IMG/VR virus record: IMGVR_UViG_3300046453_000179
Coordinates: 1 to 64,000 of that record
Length of the DNA: 64,000 nucleotides
Source: a virus
Direction: 5' to 3' (one strand)
The translations under genes and the position numbers were made by a program. Under the pieces are notes generated by a model that was not told the DNA's origin, searched no databases, and saw only the letters and a program-made list of their open reading frames with translations. The first letter of the stretch is position 1; every line of letters begins with the position of its first letter. Below are positions 56,525-64,000 of this stretch, in pieces.

Positions 56525-58471
56525 ATGCAACGCGACAACAACCTCACCCGCCAGACCCATGACTTGGTCCAGGGCTCGCCTGAATGGCACCAGTTCCGGT
56601 TCGAGCACGACGGCGCCAGCGAGGCGGCCGCAATGCTCGGCCTGTCCAAGAAGACGAAGCGCTCGGAGCTGATCCGCATGAAGGCCACCGGCATCGGCAA
56701 AGAGTTCTCGGACTGGGTACAGGCGAACATCCTCGACTACGGCCACGAGGTGGAAGCGCTGGCGCGCCCACTGGTCGAGGCGATCATCGACGATGAGCTC
56801 TATCCGGTCACATGCTCGCTGGGCCATCTGAGCGCTTCGTGCGATGGCCTCACGATGTCCGAAGCGATCGCCTTCGAGCATAAGCAGTGGAATGCCGCCC
56901 TGGCCGCCGCCGTCGGCGCTGGCGAACTGCCCGACGAGCACGCGCCTCAGTGCCAGCAGATCCTGATGGTCACAGGCGCCGAGAAGCTGATTTTTGTAGT
57001 GTCTGACGGCACGCCCGAAAACATGGTCCACATGTGGGTCTACCCGGACGCGGCCTGGTTCGAGCGCATCGTCGATGGCTGGGAGCAATTCGACCTCGAC
57101 GTGGCAGCATATATGCCGGTCGAGGTAGTCGAGAAGCCGACGGCCAAGGTGATCATGGCGCTGCCGGCACTGGTGGTGCAAACGCGGGGCGAAGTAGTGC
57201 AATCCAACCTGCCGCAGTTCGAGGCTGCCGCCACGGCATTCATAGCCACGATCAAGACGGAGTTGGCCACCGACGAAGATTTCGTTAACGCAGACGCAGA
57301 TGTGAAGTTCTGCCAGCGGGCGGAAGACGATCTTGAACACGCAAAATCCGCCGTTATGGGCCAGGCCACGACCATCGACCAAGTCATGAAGACGATCGAC
57401 AAGATCAAGGAGCAGTTGCGCGCGAAGCGCCTCGCCCTCGGCAAGCTGATCGACAGCAAAAAGCTGCAGATCAAGGAAGGCATCCTGGCTGCCGTGAAAC
57501 TGGCCTACAACAATCACGTCGAAAAGCTGGAAGCCGAAATCAAGCCGTTGCGCTTGCCTGCCGGTATGCCCGACTTCGTCGGCGCCGTAAAAGGCAAGCG
57601 CACCTTGGCGACTATGCAGGACGCTGCCGACACCATGCTGGCCGGCGCCAAAATCAGCACCAACACCACGGCAGCCGACTACCGTGCCAAGCAGGCCTGG
57701 TGCAAAGAGAACGCCGCCGGCTACGGCCACCTGTTCATGGACATGGCGCAGATCATCGCCAAGCCGATGGACGACTTCCAGCTGGTGGTGCGCACGCGCA
57801 TCGCCGACCACGAGCGCGCTGAGGCCGCCAAGCAGGAGGCGCTGCGCGCCAAGATCGCGGCCGAAGAAAAGGCCAAGGCGGAAGCCGCCGCCGCTGCCGA
57901 GCTGGCCGCCCAGCGCCGCGCCGACGCCGAACGCCAGGCGGCCGAGGCGAAAGCCGCTGCCGAGCGCCAAGCGGCCGCCGACCAGGCTGAGCGCGACCGC
58001 GTTGCCGCCGCGACCAAGGCGCAGATGGAGCAGCAGGCTGCCCATGTGTCCGCGCAGCGCGCAGCACAGGCCGAAGCAGACCGCGCAGCCCAGCCCACGC
58101 AGCCCACCCGCGAAAGCGCCCTCGCCGCCGCCCACCAGAGCCTGGCGCAGGAAAAGGCCGCCGCACTGGCCGACCAGGGCCAGCTCACGGACCTCGCCAA
58201 CGCACAGGCCGGCACTGCCATCGCCGATGACCTGTTTTCGGCCGGCAGCGCCGCCAGCGCAGGTGACGCCACCACGGCTCCGGCACTGCGCCTGGGCCAG
58301 ATCGGCGAGCGCCTGGGTATTTCCCTCACGGCCGACTTCCTGACCTCGCTGGGCTTCGCGCCGGTGGCTACCGACCGCGCCGCCAAGTTGTACCACGAAG
58401 CAGATTTCCCGCGCATGTGCGCCGCGCTGAGCCGCCATATCGCAGCCGTCCAGGCCAAATTTTCCATCTAA
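56525..58471 (+). CDS. YqaJ-type recombination exonuclease fused to a long helical region and C-terminal domain
   Basis: A 648-residue protein. Residues about 1-200 form the YqaJ viral recombinase nuclease domain: GSPEWHQFRFEHDGASEAAAMLG, SCDGL (catalytic Asp) and EHKQ (Glu-x-Lys). About residues 210-520 are charged and helical, with an Ala/Glu/Arg coiled coil at 415-540. The last 80 residues (GQIGERLGISLTADFLTSLGF...) form a compact domain of unknown role. The nuclease would produce 3' tails for the ERF protein encoded upstream. Most YqaJ proteins are around 300 residues, so this is an extended form. Confidence 0.85.
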   Translation: MQRDNNLTRQTHDLVQGSPEWHQFRFEHDGASEAAAMLGLSKKTKRSELIRMKATGIGKEFSDWVQANILDYGHEVEALARPLVEAIIDDELYPVTCSLGHLSASCDGLTMSEAIAFEHKQWNAALAAAVGAGELPDEHAPQCQQILMVTGAEKLIFVVSDGTPENMVHMWVYPDAAWFERIVDGWEQFDLDVAAYMPVEVVEKPTAKVIMALPALVVQTRGEVVQSNLPQFEAAATAFIATIKTELATDEDFVNADADVKFCQRAEDDLEHAKSAVMGQATTIDQVMKTIDKIKEQLRAKRLALGKLIDSKKLQIKEGILAAVKLAYNNHVEKLEAEIKPLRLPAGMPDFVGAVKGKRTLATMQDAADTMLAGAKISTNTTAADYRAKQAWCKENAAGYGHLFMDMAQIIAKPMDDFQLVVRTRIADHERAEAAKQEALRAKIAAEEKAKAEAAAAAELAAQRRADAERQAAEAKAAAERQAAADQAERDRVAAATKAQMEQQAAHVSAQRAAQAEADRAAQPTQPTRESALAAAHQSLAQEKAAALADQGQLTDLANAQAGTAIADDLFSAGSAASAGDATTAPALRLGQIGERLGISLTADFLTSLGFAPVATDRAAKLYHEADFPRMCAALSRHIAAVQAKFSI

Positions 58472-58495
58472 CCCGTTCACCACCAGGAGCCATCC

Positions 58496-58795
58496 ATGAA
58501 CGCAAACAGCATCCCGCTCACCCCGGTCAAGTCCAGCAAACTGCACGCCATCGGCCACGACCCCGCCAGCCAGACCCTGGCCATCCAGTTCTTCGCCAAA
58601 GGCGCGCCCGGCAACGTGTACCACTACGCCAATTTCACGGCACAGGAATACACGGCGTTCGCCAGCGCGGAATCGGTCGGCAAGCACTTCATCGCGCACA
58701 TTCAGCCGCACAAGGACAAACACCCGTACGTGAACATGGGCGTGCCGGCGGCGCCGGTCGCGGCCGAAACGGCGGCGCCAGGAGTTGCGGCGTGA
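58496..58795 (+). CDS. KTSC domain protein
   Basis: A 99-residue protein with the KTSC pattern: SSKLHAIGHDPASQTLAIQFF, GNVYHYANF and ASAESVGKHF. KTSC proteins have been linked to RNA- or nuclease-associated functions, but their activity is unproven. It is followed by a GTGA-coupled gene. The C-terminal 20 residues are Ala/Pro-rich and disordered. Confidence 0.82.
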   Translation: MNANSIPLTPVKSSKLHAIGHDPASQTLAIQFFAKGAPGNVYHYANFTAQEYTAFASAESVGKHFIAHIQPHKDKHPYVNMGVPAAPVAAETAAPGVAA

Positions 58796-59022
58796 GCCGC
58801 CGCATTCCATCGGCCGCGAGCTTGCAGGCCGCGTGCGACAAGTTCAACGCTGCGAATCAGGTCGGCGCCGCCGTCACGGTCCAGCTGGACGGTGGCGAGG
58901 TGCGCGAGACGTTCACCACCAGTGAAGCTCAGGTGCTCAGCGGCCACAGCGCGGTGATCTGGCTGGATGGCATTCGCGGCTGCTACCTGCTGGACCGCGT
59001 GACGTCGGTGGCGGCCGTATGA
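58792..59022 (+). CDS. Small early protein, GTG start
   Basis: A 76-residue protein (SRRIPSAASLQAACDKFNAANQ...), beta-rich after residue 25 (VTVQLDGGEVRETFTTSEAQVLSGH). The GTG overlaps the KTSC stop and the stop overlaps the next ATG. Function unknown. Confidence 0.6.
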   Translation: MSRRIPSAASLQAACDKFNAANQVGAAVTVQLDGGEVRETFTTSEAQVLSGHSAVIWLDGIRGCYLLDRVTSVAAV

Positions 59023-59711
59023 GCGTCTGCACAGAAGAGCGCTTCCTGCGCGACGTGGCGCAGCACGAAATGACCGTGATCCGCGACGACGGCGTGAGCC
59101 GCCACATCCGTTTCAAGAAACCGGACAGCAGCAATATGTTCTTTGACCTGATCACGTGGCCAGGCTTCCTGTGCTACTGCGGCGATATGGGTACCTACGT
59201 TTTCCAGCGTACAAATGACATGTTCGGTTTCTTCCGCAACGGCGGACGCCTGGGCCAAATCGATCACCACTATTGGGCCGAAAAAATCCAGGCAGCCGAC
59301 CGTGAAGGCGTGCGCAAATTTTGCCATGCGAAGTTCCAGGCGATGGTGCGCTCGTGGGTGGATGATCACGCGGAAAGCTACAAGCCGGACGACGAAGATG
59401 CCGAGGCGGTCGCCAAACACGCGGCAGCATATTGTGAACTGCGTGCCGAGGTTGAAAGTGAAGTAGCTCGTGCTGACGACAACGCGACGCGATGCTATGA
59501 CGCGGCGACCGATTTCCGCCACAACGGCGATGCGTGGCAGGAATTCCATGGCAAGGACGCCGAGTTTGAGTTTTCCGATATTTGGGACGGCTTTGACTAC
59601 GCGACGAGCGGATACACATTCCGCTTTCTGTGGTGCTGCTACGCCCTGGCCTGGGGCATCGAGAAGTACGACGCGGCCAAGCAACCGACTGCCGAGGCGG
59701 TGCCAGCATGA
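59019..59711 (+). CDS. Phage early protein of a common unknown type
   Basis: A 230-residue, Trp/Tyr/Phe-rich acidic protein. The N-terminal half contains FKKPDSSNMFFDLITWPGFLCYCGDMGTYVFQR, a pattern I recall from phage recombination operons without a known role. The C-terminal half (FSDIWDGFDYATSGYTFRFLWCCYALAWGIEKYD) also recurs there. It is placed between KTSC and NinB genes. No catalytic motif identified. Confidence 0.7.
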   Translation: MSVCTEERFLRDVAQHEMTVIRDDGVSRHIRFKKPDSSNMFFDLITWPGFLCYCGDMGTYVFQRTNDMFGFFRNGGRLGQIDHHYWAEKIQAADREGVRKFCHAKFQAMVRSWVDDHAESYKPDDEDAEAVAKHAAAYCELRAEVESEVARADDNATRCYDAATDFRHNGDAWQEFHGKDAEFEFSDIWDGFDYATSGYTFRFLWCCYALAWGIEKYDAAKQPTAEAVPA

Positions 59712-59896
59712 TCACCGCCGGCACGCTGGTCGAGGTCGGCCAGCTCGACGACGACGGCACGCTCGGCGCGGTGGTCCAGCGCCCGAATGGCGAACTGATC
59801 ACCATCACCGGCATGACGCTGGACGAGACGCGCGCGGTGGCGCCGCGCCTGTTCCTGTCGGTAGTGATCACGATCGCTGCGGGAGCACCGCCATGA
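59708..59896 (+). CDS. Small early protein
   Basis: A 62-residue beta-rich protein (ITAGTLVEVGQLDDDGTLGAVVQ...). It is coupled by four-base overlaps to both neighbours. Function unknown. Confidence 0.58.
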   Translation: MITAGTLVEVGQLDDDGTLGAVVQRPNGELITITGMTLDETRAVAPRLFLSVVITIAAGAPP

Positions 59897-60306
59897 CGCG
59901 CCAGACGTTTTTTCTCGTCCATGCCGAGGCCCGGCGCCGCGCTGCTGCATTCGCCGGCACGGCGCCGGAAGGCTGGATGGTCGTATTTTCGGAGCCGCGC
60001 AAGAAGCGCGCCCAAGAAGAAAAGTACCACGCGATGATCGGTGAGATCGCGAAACAGATTGAGCACATCGGCCGCAAGTGGGACGCGGACGACATGAAGC
60101 GCCTGCTGGTGGACGAATTTGCCGAAGAGATGCGCCTGGCCTGCACGCCGCTGCATCACGACGGCCGCGTCACCGTGAGTTTCGACGGGCGCCGCACCGT
60201 ACAGCTCGGCATCCAGACCGCCGAGTTCTACGTGAAGGAAGCGGCGCAGTTTATTGAATTTTTGTATGCCTTCGGCACCGCGCGCGGCGTCGTATTTTCA
60301 GAATAG
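59893..60306 (+). CDS. ninB: NinB
   Basis: A 137-residue protein of the NinB (Orf) family, a recombination mediator that binds SSB and single-stranded DNA in lambda. Landmarks are RKKRAQEEKYHAMIGEIAKQIEHIGRKW, WDADDMKRLLVDEF and the C-terminal AQFIEFLYAFGTARGVVFSE. It sits next to the RdgC fusion, which strengthens the recombination module. The ATG at 59893 overlaps the preceding stop. Confidence 0.9.
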   Translation: MTRQTFFLVHAEARRRAAAFAGTAPEGWMVVFSEPRKKRAQEEKYHAMIGEIAKQIEHIGRKWDADDMKRLLVDEFAEEMRLACTPLHHDGRVTVSFDGRRTVQLGIQTAEFYVKEAAQFIEFLYAFGTARGVVFSE

Positions 60307-60313
60307 GATCACC

Positions 60314-61774
60314 ATGTTCAAAAACCTTCAGATCTACCGCCTCCCGCGCAATTGGCCCATGACCGCCGAGGCGCTGGCCGCCGCGCTGGAGCCGCACGCA
60401 TTCACACCGGCCAGCAGCAATGAGCTGGTCCGCCAGGGCTGGGACGCACCTCGCAAGGACGGCGGCCTCGTGCATGCCGTGAACAAGCAAATGCTGATCC
60501 GCCTGCGCGGCGAGAAGAAGCTGCTGCCAGCCACCGTCATCAACCAGGTGACGAAGGCGCGCGCCGCCGAAATGGAAGAAGCGCAAGGCTTCGCGCCGGG
60601 GAAGAAGGCGATGAAGGAATTGAAGGAGCGAGTCGCCGACGAACTGCTGCCGCGCGCTTTCAGCATTGAATCGAATATATGGACCTGGATCGATCCCGTC
60701 AACGGGTGGCTGGTGGTGGACGCGGCCAGTCCGTCGAAGGCCGACGAGGTAATCAAACTGCTGCTCAAGGCCGTCGACCGCCTGCCTCTGGAAAGCCTGC
60801 GCGTGCAGCGCTCGCCGGTGGGCGTGATGACCGAATGGCTGCAAACGGACGAGGCGCCGGCCGGCTTCACCGTGGACATGGACGCCACGCTGCGCGCCAC
60901 CGGCGAGAGCAAGGCCCAGGTCGCGTACAAACGCCACACACTGGAGCCGGGCGAGGTCCGCCGCCACATCGAGGCGGGCAAGCAGTGCACGCGCCTGGCC
61001 ATGACCTGGGACAGCAAGATCAGCTTCGTGCTGGACGAAACGCTGGCCATCAAATCGATCAAGCCGCTCGACGTGCTGACTGAAGAAACGCGCGGCACCA
61101 GCCGCAACGATGACGAGCGCTTCGACGGCGATTTCATGCTGATGACCGGCGAGCTGGCGAAGATGCTGGCGGACGTGGTCGATGCGCTGGGCGGCGAGGC
61201 AACGGCGGATTCGCCCGGCGTGGAGAAGCGCGCAGCGCCGGGCGTGCAGCCGAAGATCGAGCGCGCCGTGCGCCTGAGCGCTGATCTGTACAAGGTCCGC
61301 AGTCACTATCGTGACGGGCTGGCCGAGCTTTATCAGGAAACCATTGAGCCGGCCATCGCGAGCCTGCGCGAGAAGATGTCGGTCACTGGCGAGTGCGCGA
61401 TTACATGCGCCATTGCCCTGGCCAAGGCCCTGCCGGCGGGATCGCAAGCCGGGCAGCTTTACCTGGTGGCGGCGGTCGAAATCCTGGAGCCAAGCCTACG
61501 ACCAGCAGCCGGCGACGAGCCTGTGCGCGAGCAGCGCGGGGTGAAGAGCCTGGGCGCCGACGTTCCGGGCGGCGATGGCAGCACGAGCGATCCGCTGTAC
61601 GACCAGGCCGTGGCCGTGGTACGCACCAACCAGCGCGCGTCGATCTCGTTGGTGCAGCGCCACCTGCGCGTCGGCTACAACCGCGCGGCGCGCCTTCTGG
61701 AAGCGATGGAAGGCTCGGTGGTCGGGCCGATACAGTCGAACGGAATTCGCGATGTGATTGGCGTTCGACCTTAG
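60314..61774 (+). CDS. RdgC fused to a C-terminal FtsK-gamma winged helix
   Basis: A 486-residue protein. Residues 1-295 cover the whole of RdgC, the ring-shaped DNA-binding protein that modulates RecA: MFKNLQIYRLPRNWP at the start, LLPRAFS about 111-117, and DGDFMLMTGELAKML at 271-285 near the normal RdgC end. Residues about 310-395 form an unrecognised helical domain. Residues about 425-482 match the FtsK gamma domain (DPLYDQAVAVV, QRASISLVQRHLRVGYNRAARLLEAME), which in FtsK reads KOPS sequences. Normal RdgC is about 300 residues. The ATG at 60314 starts right at the RdgC N-terminus. Confidence 0.88.
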   Translation: MFKNLQIYRLPRNWPMTAEALAAALEPHAFTPASSNELVRQGWDAPRKDGGLVHAVNKQMLIRLRGEKKLLPATVINQVTKARAAEMEEAQGFAPGKKAMKELKERVADELLPRAFSIESNIWTWIDPVNGWLVVDAASPSKADEVIKLLLKAVDRLPLESLRVQRSPVGVMTEWLQTDEAPAGFTVDMDATLRATGESKAQVAYKRHTLEPGEVRRHIEAGKQCTRLAMTWDSKISFVLDETLAIKSIKPLDVLTEETRGTSRNDDERFDGDFMLMTGELAKMLADVVDALGGEATADSPGVEKRAAPGVQPKIERAVRLSADLYKVRSHYRDGLAELYQETIEPAIASLREKMSVTGECAITCAIALAKALPAGSQAGQLYLVAAVEILEPSLRPAAGDEPVREQRGVKSLGADVPGGDGSTSDPLYDQAVAVVRTNQRASISLVQRHLRVGYNRAARLLEAMEGSVVGPIQSNGIRDVIGVRP

Positions 61775-62004
61775 CCGACCAGCGCATCGACCGCACCACG
61801 GGCGATGCGGTCGGTATTTTCGAAGGCGTCGGAACGTGCGTCGAAAGGAGTGGCGACGGATGCACCGTGTAGCTGGTCAGCGCCACGAAAGATTCGATAA
61901 GCCCCCCGCCAGTCACCAGGCTCGGCCTCGAACGTTGATATCTGGACTGTATAGCCGTGGTAATCGAAAGGTTCTTCCAGTTGCGTCTCGCGCGGATATT
62001 GCAT
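61771..62004 (-). CDS. Small antisense accessory protein in the PL operon
   Basis: A 77-residue acidic protein (DYHGYTVQISTFEAEPGDWRG at the N-terminal half, then RARSDAF-type polar sequence). It runs opposite to the surrounding operon; the stop overlaps the RdgC fusion stop tail to tail. AGGGAG lies upstream of the ATG at good spacing. Its position mirrors the plus-strand genes inside the minus-strand early operon. Function unknown. Confidence 0.65.
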   Translation of the reverse strand: MQYPRETQLEEPFDYHGYTVQISTFEAEPGDWRGAYRIFRGADQLHGASVATPFDARSDAFENTDRIARGAVDALVG

Positions 62005-62037
62005 TTTTTATCTCCCTATTTGAATGGACATATTAGC

Positions 62038-62409
62038 ATGGCCCTCCCCTACGAAGACGCCACCAGCGGGGTTCAAGCGGGTGACGCCGTGACTGGCCGC
62101 ATCCTGATCGTCGGCAGCGGCGACGGCCGGCACCTGGCCGCAATGCTCGCCGTTTCCGGAACTCAATTGGGACAGGTGTTGATCGCGAAATTGAAGCAGC
62201 GTGACGAGGCAGCCGTACTCGATCGCCTCAATGCATCCCTCGTTGCCTTGGAACTCACTGCCATCGACTCGGCGGCGAAATTTCGCGACATGGTGGAGGC
62301 AGTGGCGAAACTCGAGGTCGCGCCGTTGAAGCTCCCCATGCAGCGCGCTGGTGCGCCGGCATTCGGTAGCCCGCGCCCATACCTGAAAAAGAAGAAAGGA
62401 CGGTCATGA
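62038..62409 (+). CDS. PL-operon protein, unknown
   Basis: A 123-residue protein. The middle is helical (LGQVLIAKLKQRDEAAVLDRLNASLVALEL) and the C-terminus is basic (YLKKKKGR). The ATG at 62038 follows a region without a strong ribosome-binding site. It overlaps the next gene (ATGA). Confidence 0.58.
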   Translation: MALPYEDATSGVQAGDAVTGRILIVGSGDGRHLAAMLAVSGTQLGQVLIAKLKQRDEAAVLDRLNASLVALELTAIDSAAKFRDMVEAVAKLEVAPLKLPMQRAGAPAFGSPRPYLKKKKGRS

Positions 62410-62507
62410 TCAGCAGTACCACCGCCCGCCGCGTCGTATGCATCGGCGCCCTCAAGCTGTACGGCCTGGGCTTGGCCGCCCTGCTCTGCGACTGGATGTC
62501 GAAGTGA
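62406..62507 (+). CDS. Short hydrophobic peptide (33 residues)
   Basis: Reads MISSTTARRVVCIGALKLYG... and has a weak membrane-like segment. It is coupled on both sides by four-base overlaps (ATGA and GTGA). Too short for a family call. Confidence 0.45.
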   Translation: MISSTTARRVVCIGALKLYGLGLAALLCDWMSK

Positions 62508-62737
62508 GCGCGCGCGACCCGCTTACGGCGGCCACCGAGCAGGACCAGGCCGACCAGCACGACCTGCGCATCCACCGCGCTAAGCAGCTGGCGCGGCCGG
62601 TGATGCACGACGGCCTCAAGAAATTCATTGCCGGCTTCTGCTGGCACAAGGGCGACCGTGGAATGGTCATTTACCTCGAGGGCAGCGCCGAACCGGTGCC
62701 GCCCTCTGAAATTACGATATTGGAGCAAGCAACATGA
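62504..62737 (+). CDS. Small early protein, GTG start
   Basis: A 77-residue protein (SARDPLTAATEQDQADQHDL...KKFIAGFCWHKGDRGMVIYLEG). The GTG overlaps the preceding TGA. The C-terminal half is beta-rich. Unknown function. Confidence 0.55.
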   Translation: MSARDPLTAATEQDQADQHDLRIHRAKQLARPVMHDGLKKFIAGFCWHKGDRGMVIYLEGSAEPVPPSEITILEQAT

Positions 62738-63540
62738 AATTATTCTCGATCGATGATATGAACAGTGGCCACGGCCACGCCCGGAAGCGACCGGACCGCA
62801 TGATGGCGCGCTGCGGCGGGCCGGCAATCTGCAAGGTCTGCGCGGTAGAGGTGGCCACCATCAATCGTGCGCTCGATGCTGAGAACGAAGGATCCTTCCA
62901 GACCCGCGTGCAGCCTTGGATGATGGCGTGCTTCGGCCCTATGATCGCCGGCGACCGCGAGGAGCGCAATCACCGTTTCCTGGAGGAGGCGCTGGAGCTG
63001 GTGCAGTCGACCGGGTGCACGGCCAGCGAAGCGCACCAGCTGGTGGACTACGTCTACGGCCGCCCGGCCGGCGAGCCGGCGCAGGAAGTCGGCGGCGTCA
63101 TGGTCACGCTGGCGGCGCTGTGCCTGGCCCAAGGCCTGGACATGCACAACGCCGGCGAGACCGAGCTGGCGCGCATCTGGACGAAGGTGGAAGCGATCCG
63201 CGCCAAGCAGGCGGCCAAGCCGAAACACTCGCCGCTGCCGCAGGCCGTGCAGCCGGCGAGCGGGCGCGAAACGGCGCTACTGGAACAAGCCGCGCAAGCG
63301 TGCGACCAGCAAGCAGACGGCGCCAACGGCCCATACCGCTCGGCGTGCCTGCAATGCACCAACGCTTTGCGCGCGCTACGCGATACACTTCGCCAATCCA
63401 ACAATATCGGGCCGACCTCCGAGCGCGACCTGATCGTGGCGCGCGCCATCCGTGATGCCATGTTTAATGGCTGGAACCCATGCCGTGAAGACAGCGATTT
63501 GCGCGGCGTGTTGGCGGCCCTCGATAAGCGGGGTGCCTGA
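62734..63540 (+). CDS. MazG-like nucleotide pyrophosphohydrolase-type protein
   Basis: A 268-residue protein. Residues about 70-130 (RNHRFLEEALELVQSTGCTASEAHQLVDYVYGRP...QEVGGVMVTLAALCLAQ) have the helical pattern of MazG-like enzymes that hydrolyse NTPs or dNTPs. The first acidic motif is intact; the second is EVGG where EXXD is usual, so activity is uncertain. The N-terminal CKVC and the C-terminal helical region are additions. It ends one base inside the next gene. Confidence 0.7.
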   Translation: MKLFSIDDMNSGHGHARKRPDRMMARCGGPAICKVCAVEVATINRALDAENEGSFQTRVQPWMMACFGPMIAGDREERNHRFLEEALELVQSTGCTASEAHQLVDYVYGRPAGEPAQEVGGVMVTLAALCLAQGLDMHNAGETELARIWTKVEAIRAKQAAKPKHSPLPQAVQPASGRETALLEQAAQACDQQADGANGPYRSACLQCTNALRALRDTLRQSNNIGPTSERDLIVARAIRDAMFNGWNPCREDSDLRGVLAALDKRGA

Positions 63541-63902
63541 TGGACGCCATCCATAAGGCCGGCACCAAGCTCGCCAACCTCGCCTTCAACCTGGCGCAGA
63601 GCAGCGCGCTGCCGGCGGAAGTGCGTGCCTCGCTTGACGAGTGCCGGAAGGAGTGGGATGCGGCCGTACGCGCGGCGCCGGCCTCGGCACTCGCCCCGGG
63701 CAAGCCGATGTCTGCGTGCTGGTGTGCCACTTGCCGCCCTGTGACGATGCAGGATTCGCGCATGGTGCTGTGCCCATCCTGCGGCAACAAGCGCTGCCCG
63801 CGCGCGAACGACCACCGGCCCGACTGCACGGGCAGTAACGAGCCTGGCCAGCCCGGCAGCGCCTATCACGCCACCGTATTCAATTTGGAGACGCCACCGT
63901 GA
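63540..63902 (+). CDS. Zinc-finger protein of the PL operon
   Basis: A 120-residue protein. Helical first half, then a Cys-rich part: CWCATC (about 60-65), CPSCGNKRCPRA and DCTG, suited to one or two zinc sites. Overlaps the neighbours. Similar Cys-rich proteins are common in phage early operons; the function is not known. Confidence 0.6.
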   Translation: MDAIHKAGTKLANLAFNLAQSSALPAEVRASLDECRKEWDAAVRAAPASALAPGKPMSACWCATCRPVTMQDSRMVLCPSCGNKRCPRANDHRPDCTGSNEPGQPGSAYHATVFNLETPP

Positions 63903-64000
63903 TCACCAGTGCCGCTGAACTTGAAATCATCGAGGAACTCGTGCGCAAGGTCGAGCGCCTGGAGTCCGCCCCCAGCACCTTCTTGTCGCCAGAAGACATC
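63899..64000 (+). CDS. Start of a further PL-operon gene, cut by the window edge
   Basis: The GTG at 63899 overlaps the preceding TGA and opens a frame (ITSAAELEIIEELVRKVERLES...) through the end. Only 34 residues are visible, helical so far. Family unknown. Confidence 0.55.
   Translation, partial: MITSAAELEIIEELVRKVERLESAPSTFLSPEDI

Noticed and set aside
56480-58810. Minus-strand open frame of 776 residues
   Set aside because: Antisense to the YqaJ fusion gene; Gly/Val/Arg-rich shadow of Ala-rich coding.

Overview
The window is essentially one temperate, lambda-like siphophage genome (prophage, or phage DNA opened at an arbitrary point). No chromosomal housekeeping gene, tRNA or rRNA was seen. 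GC-rich coding DNA and the gene set (DUF4055-type portal, P22-like coat, RdgC homologue, KilA-N and NinB/NinG/NinX-type genes) suggest a betaproteobacterial host, probably Burkholderiales. That host call is an inference from style, not a database result.

Layout. 1-1.7 kb: two divergent accessory genes, one behind a LexA box (1..681, minus) and one an AT-rich membrane protein with its own promoter (804..1685, plus). 1.7-3.85 kb (minus): lysis cassette of o-spanin, i-spanin, a DUF6527-like protein, a GH24 SAR-type endolysin and two small membrane proteins. 3.9-20 kb (minus): tail genes including a G/GT pair with a programmed -1 frameshift site, an 1851-residue tape measure and the tail tube. 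20-30.9 kb (minus): head fibre with a NodB-like domain, capsid, scaffold, minor head protein with a JAMM-like tail domain, portal, TerL and TerS. Intrinsic terminators punctuate this late block. 30.9-35 kb: accessory region with sparse coding, a membrane protein and a large serine recombinase. 35-50.2 kb (minus): the PR-type early operon, from a Cro-like gene down to a Q-like zinc-finger protein. It holds KilA-N and ParB-like genes, a C5 methyltransferase, an HNH nuclease, NinX-like and NinG genes, a helicase-methyltransferase fusion and a replication initiator. Four small genes sit antisense inside it. 50.2-52.4 kb (plus): cI-type repressor and three lysogenic-operon genes, closed by a terminator. 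52.5-64 kb (plus): the PL-type operon with ERF annealing protein, YqaJ nuclease fusion, KTSC protein, NinB, an RdgC-FtsK-gamma fusion and a MazG-like protein, running off the right edge.

Control. The switch is unusually readable. PR (50182..50210) and PL (52532..52560) share the same design: TTGACA, 17 bp, TAATAT, with two AGTCSGACT operators 25 bp apart. PRM (50223..50251) points the other way and would start transcription at or next to the repressor's ATG, as in lambda. The repressor has an Ala-Gly cleavage site and a Ser/Lys pair, so SOS should induce it; the LexA-boxed gene at the left edge would respond to the same signal.

Most unusual items: an RdgC protein carrying a C-terminal FtsK-gamma DNA-reading domain; a roughly 175-nt non-coding stretch (54111..54281) that folds on paper into a 20-bp stem closing a multi-branched core; an HNH gene whose C-terminus duplicates the methyltransferase C-terminus; and small accessory genes placed antisense in both early operons.
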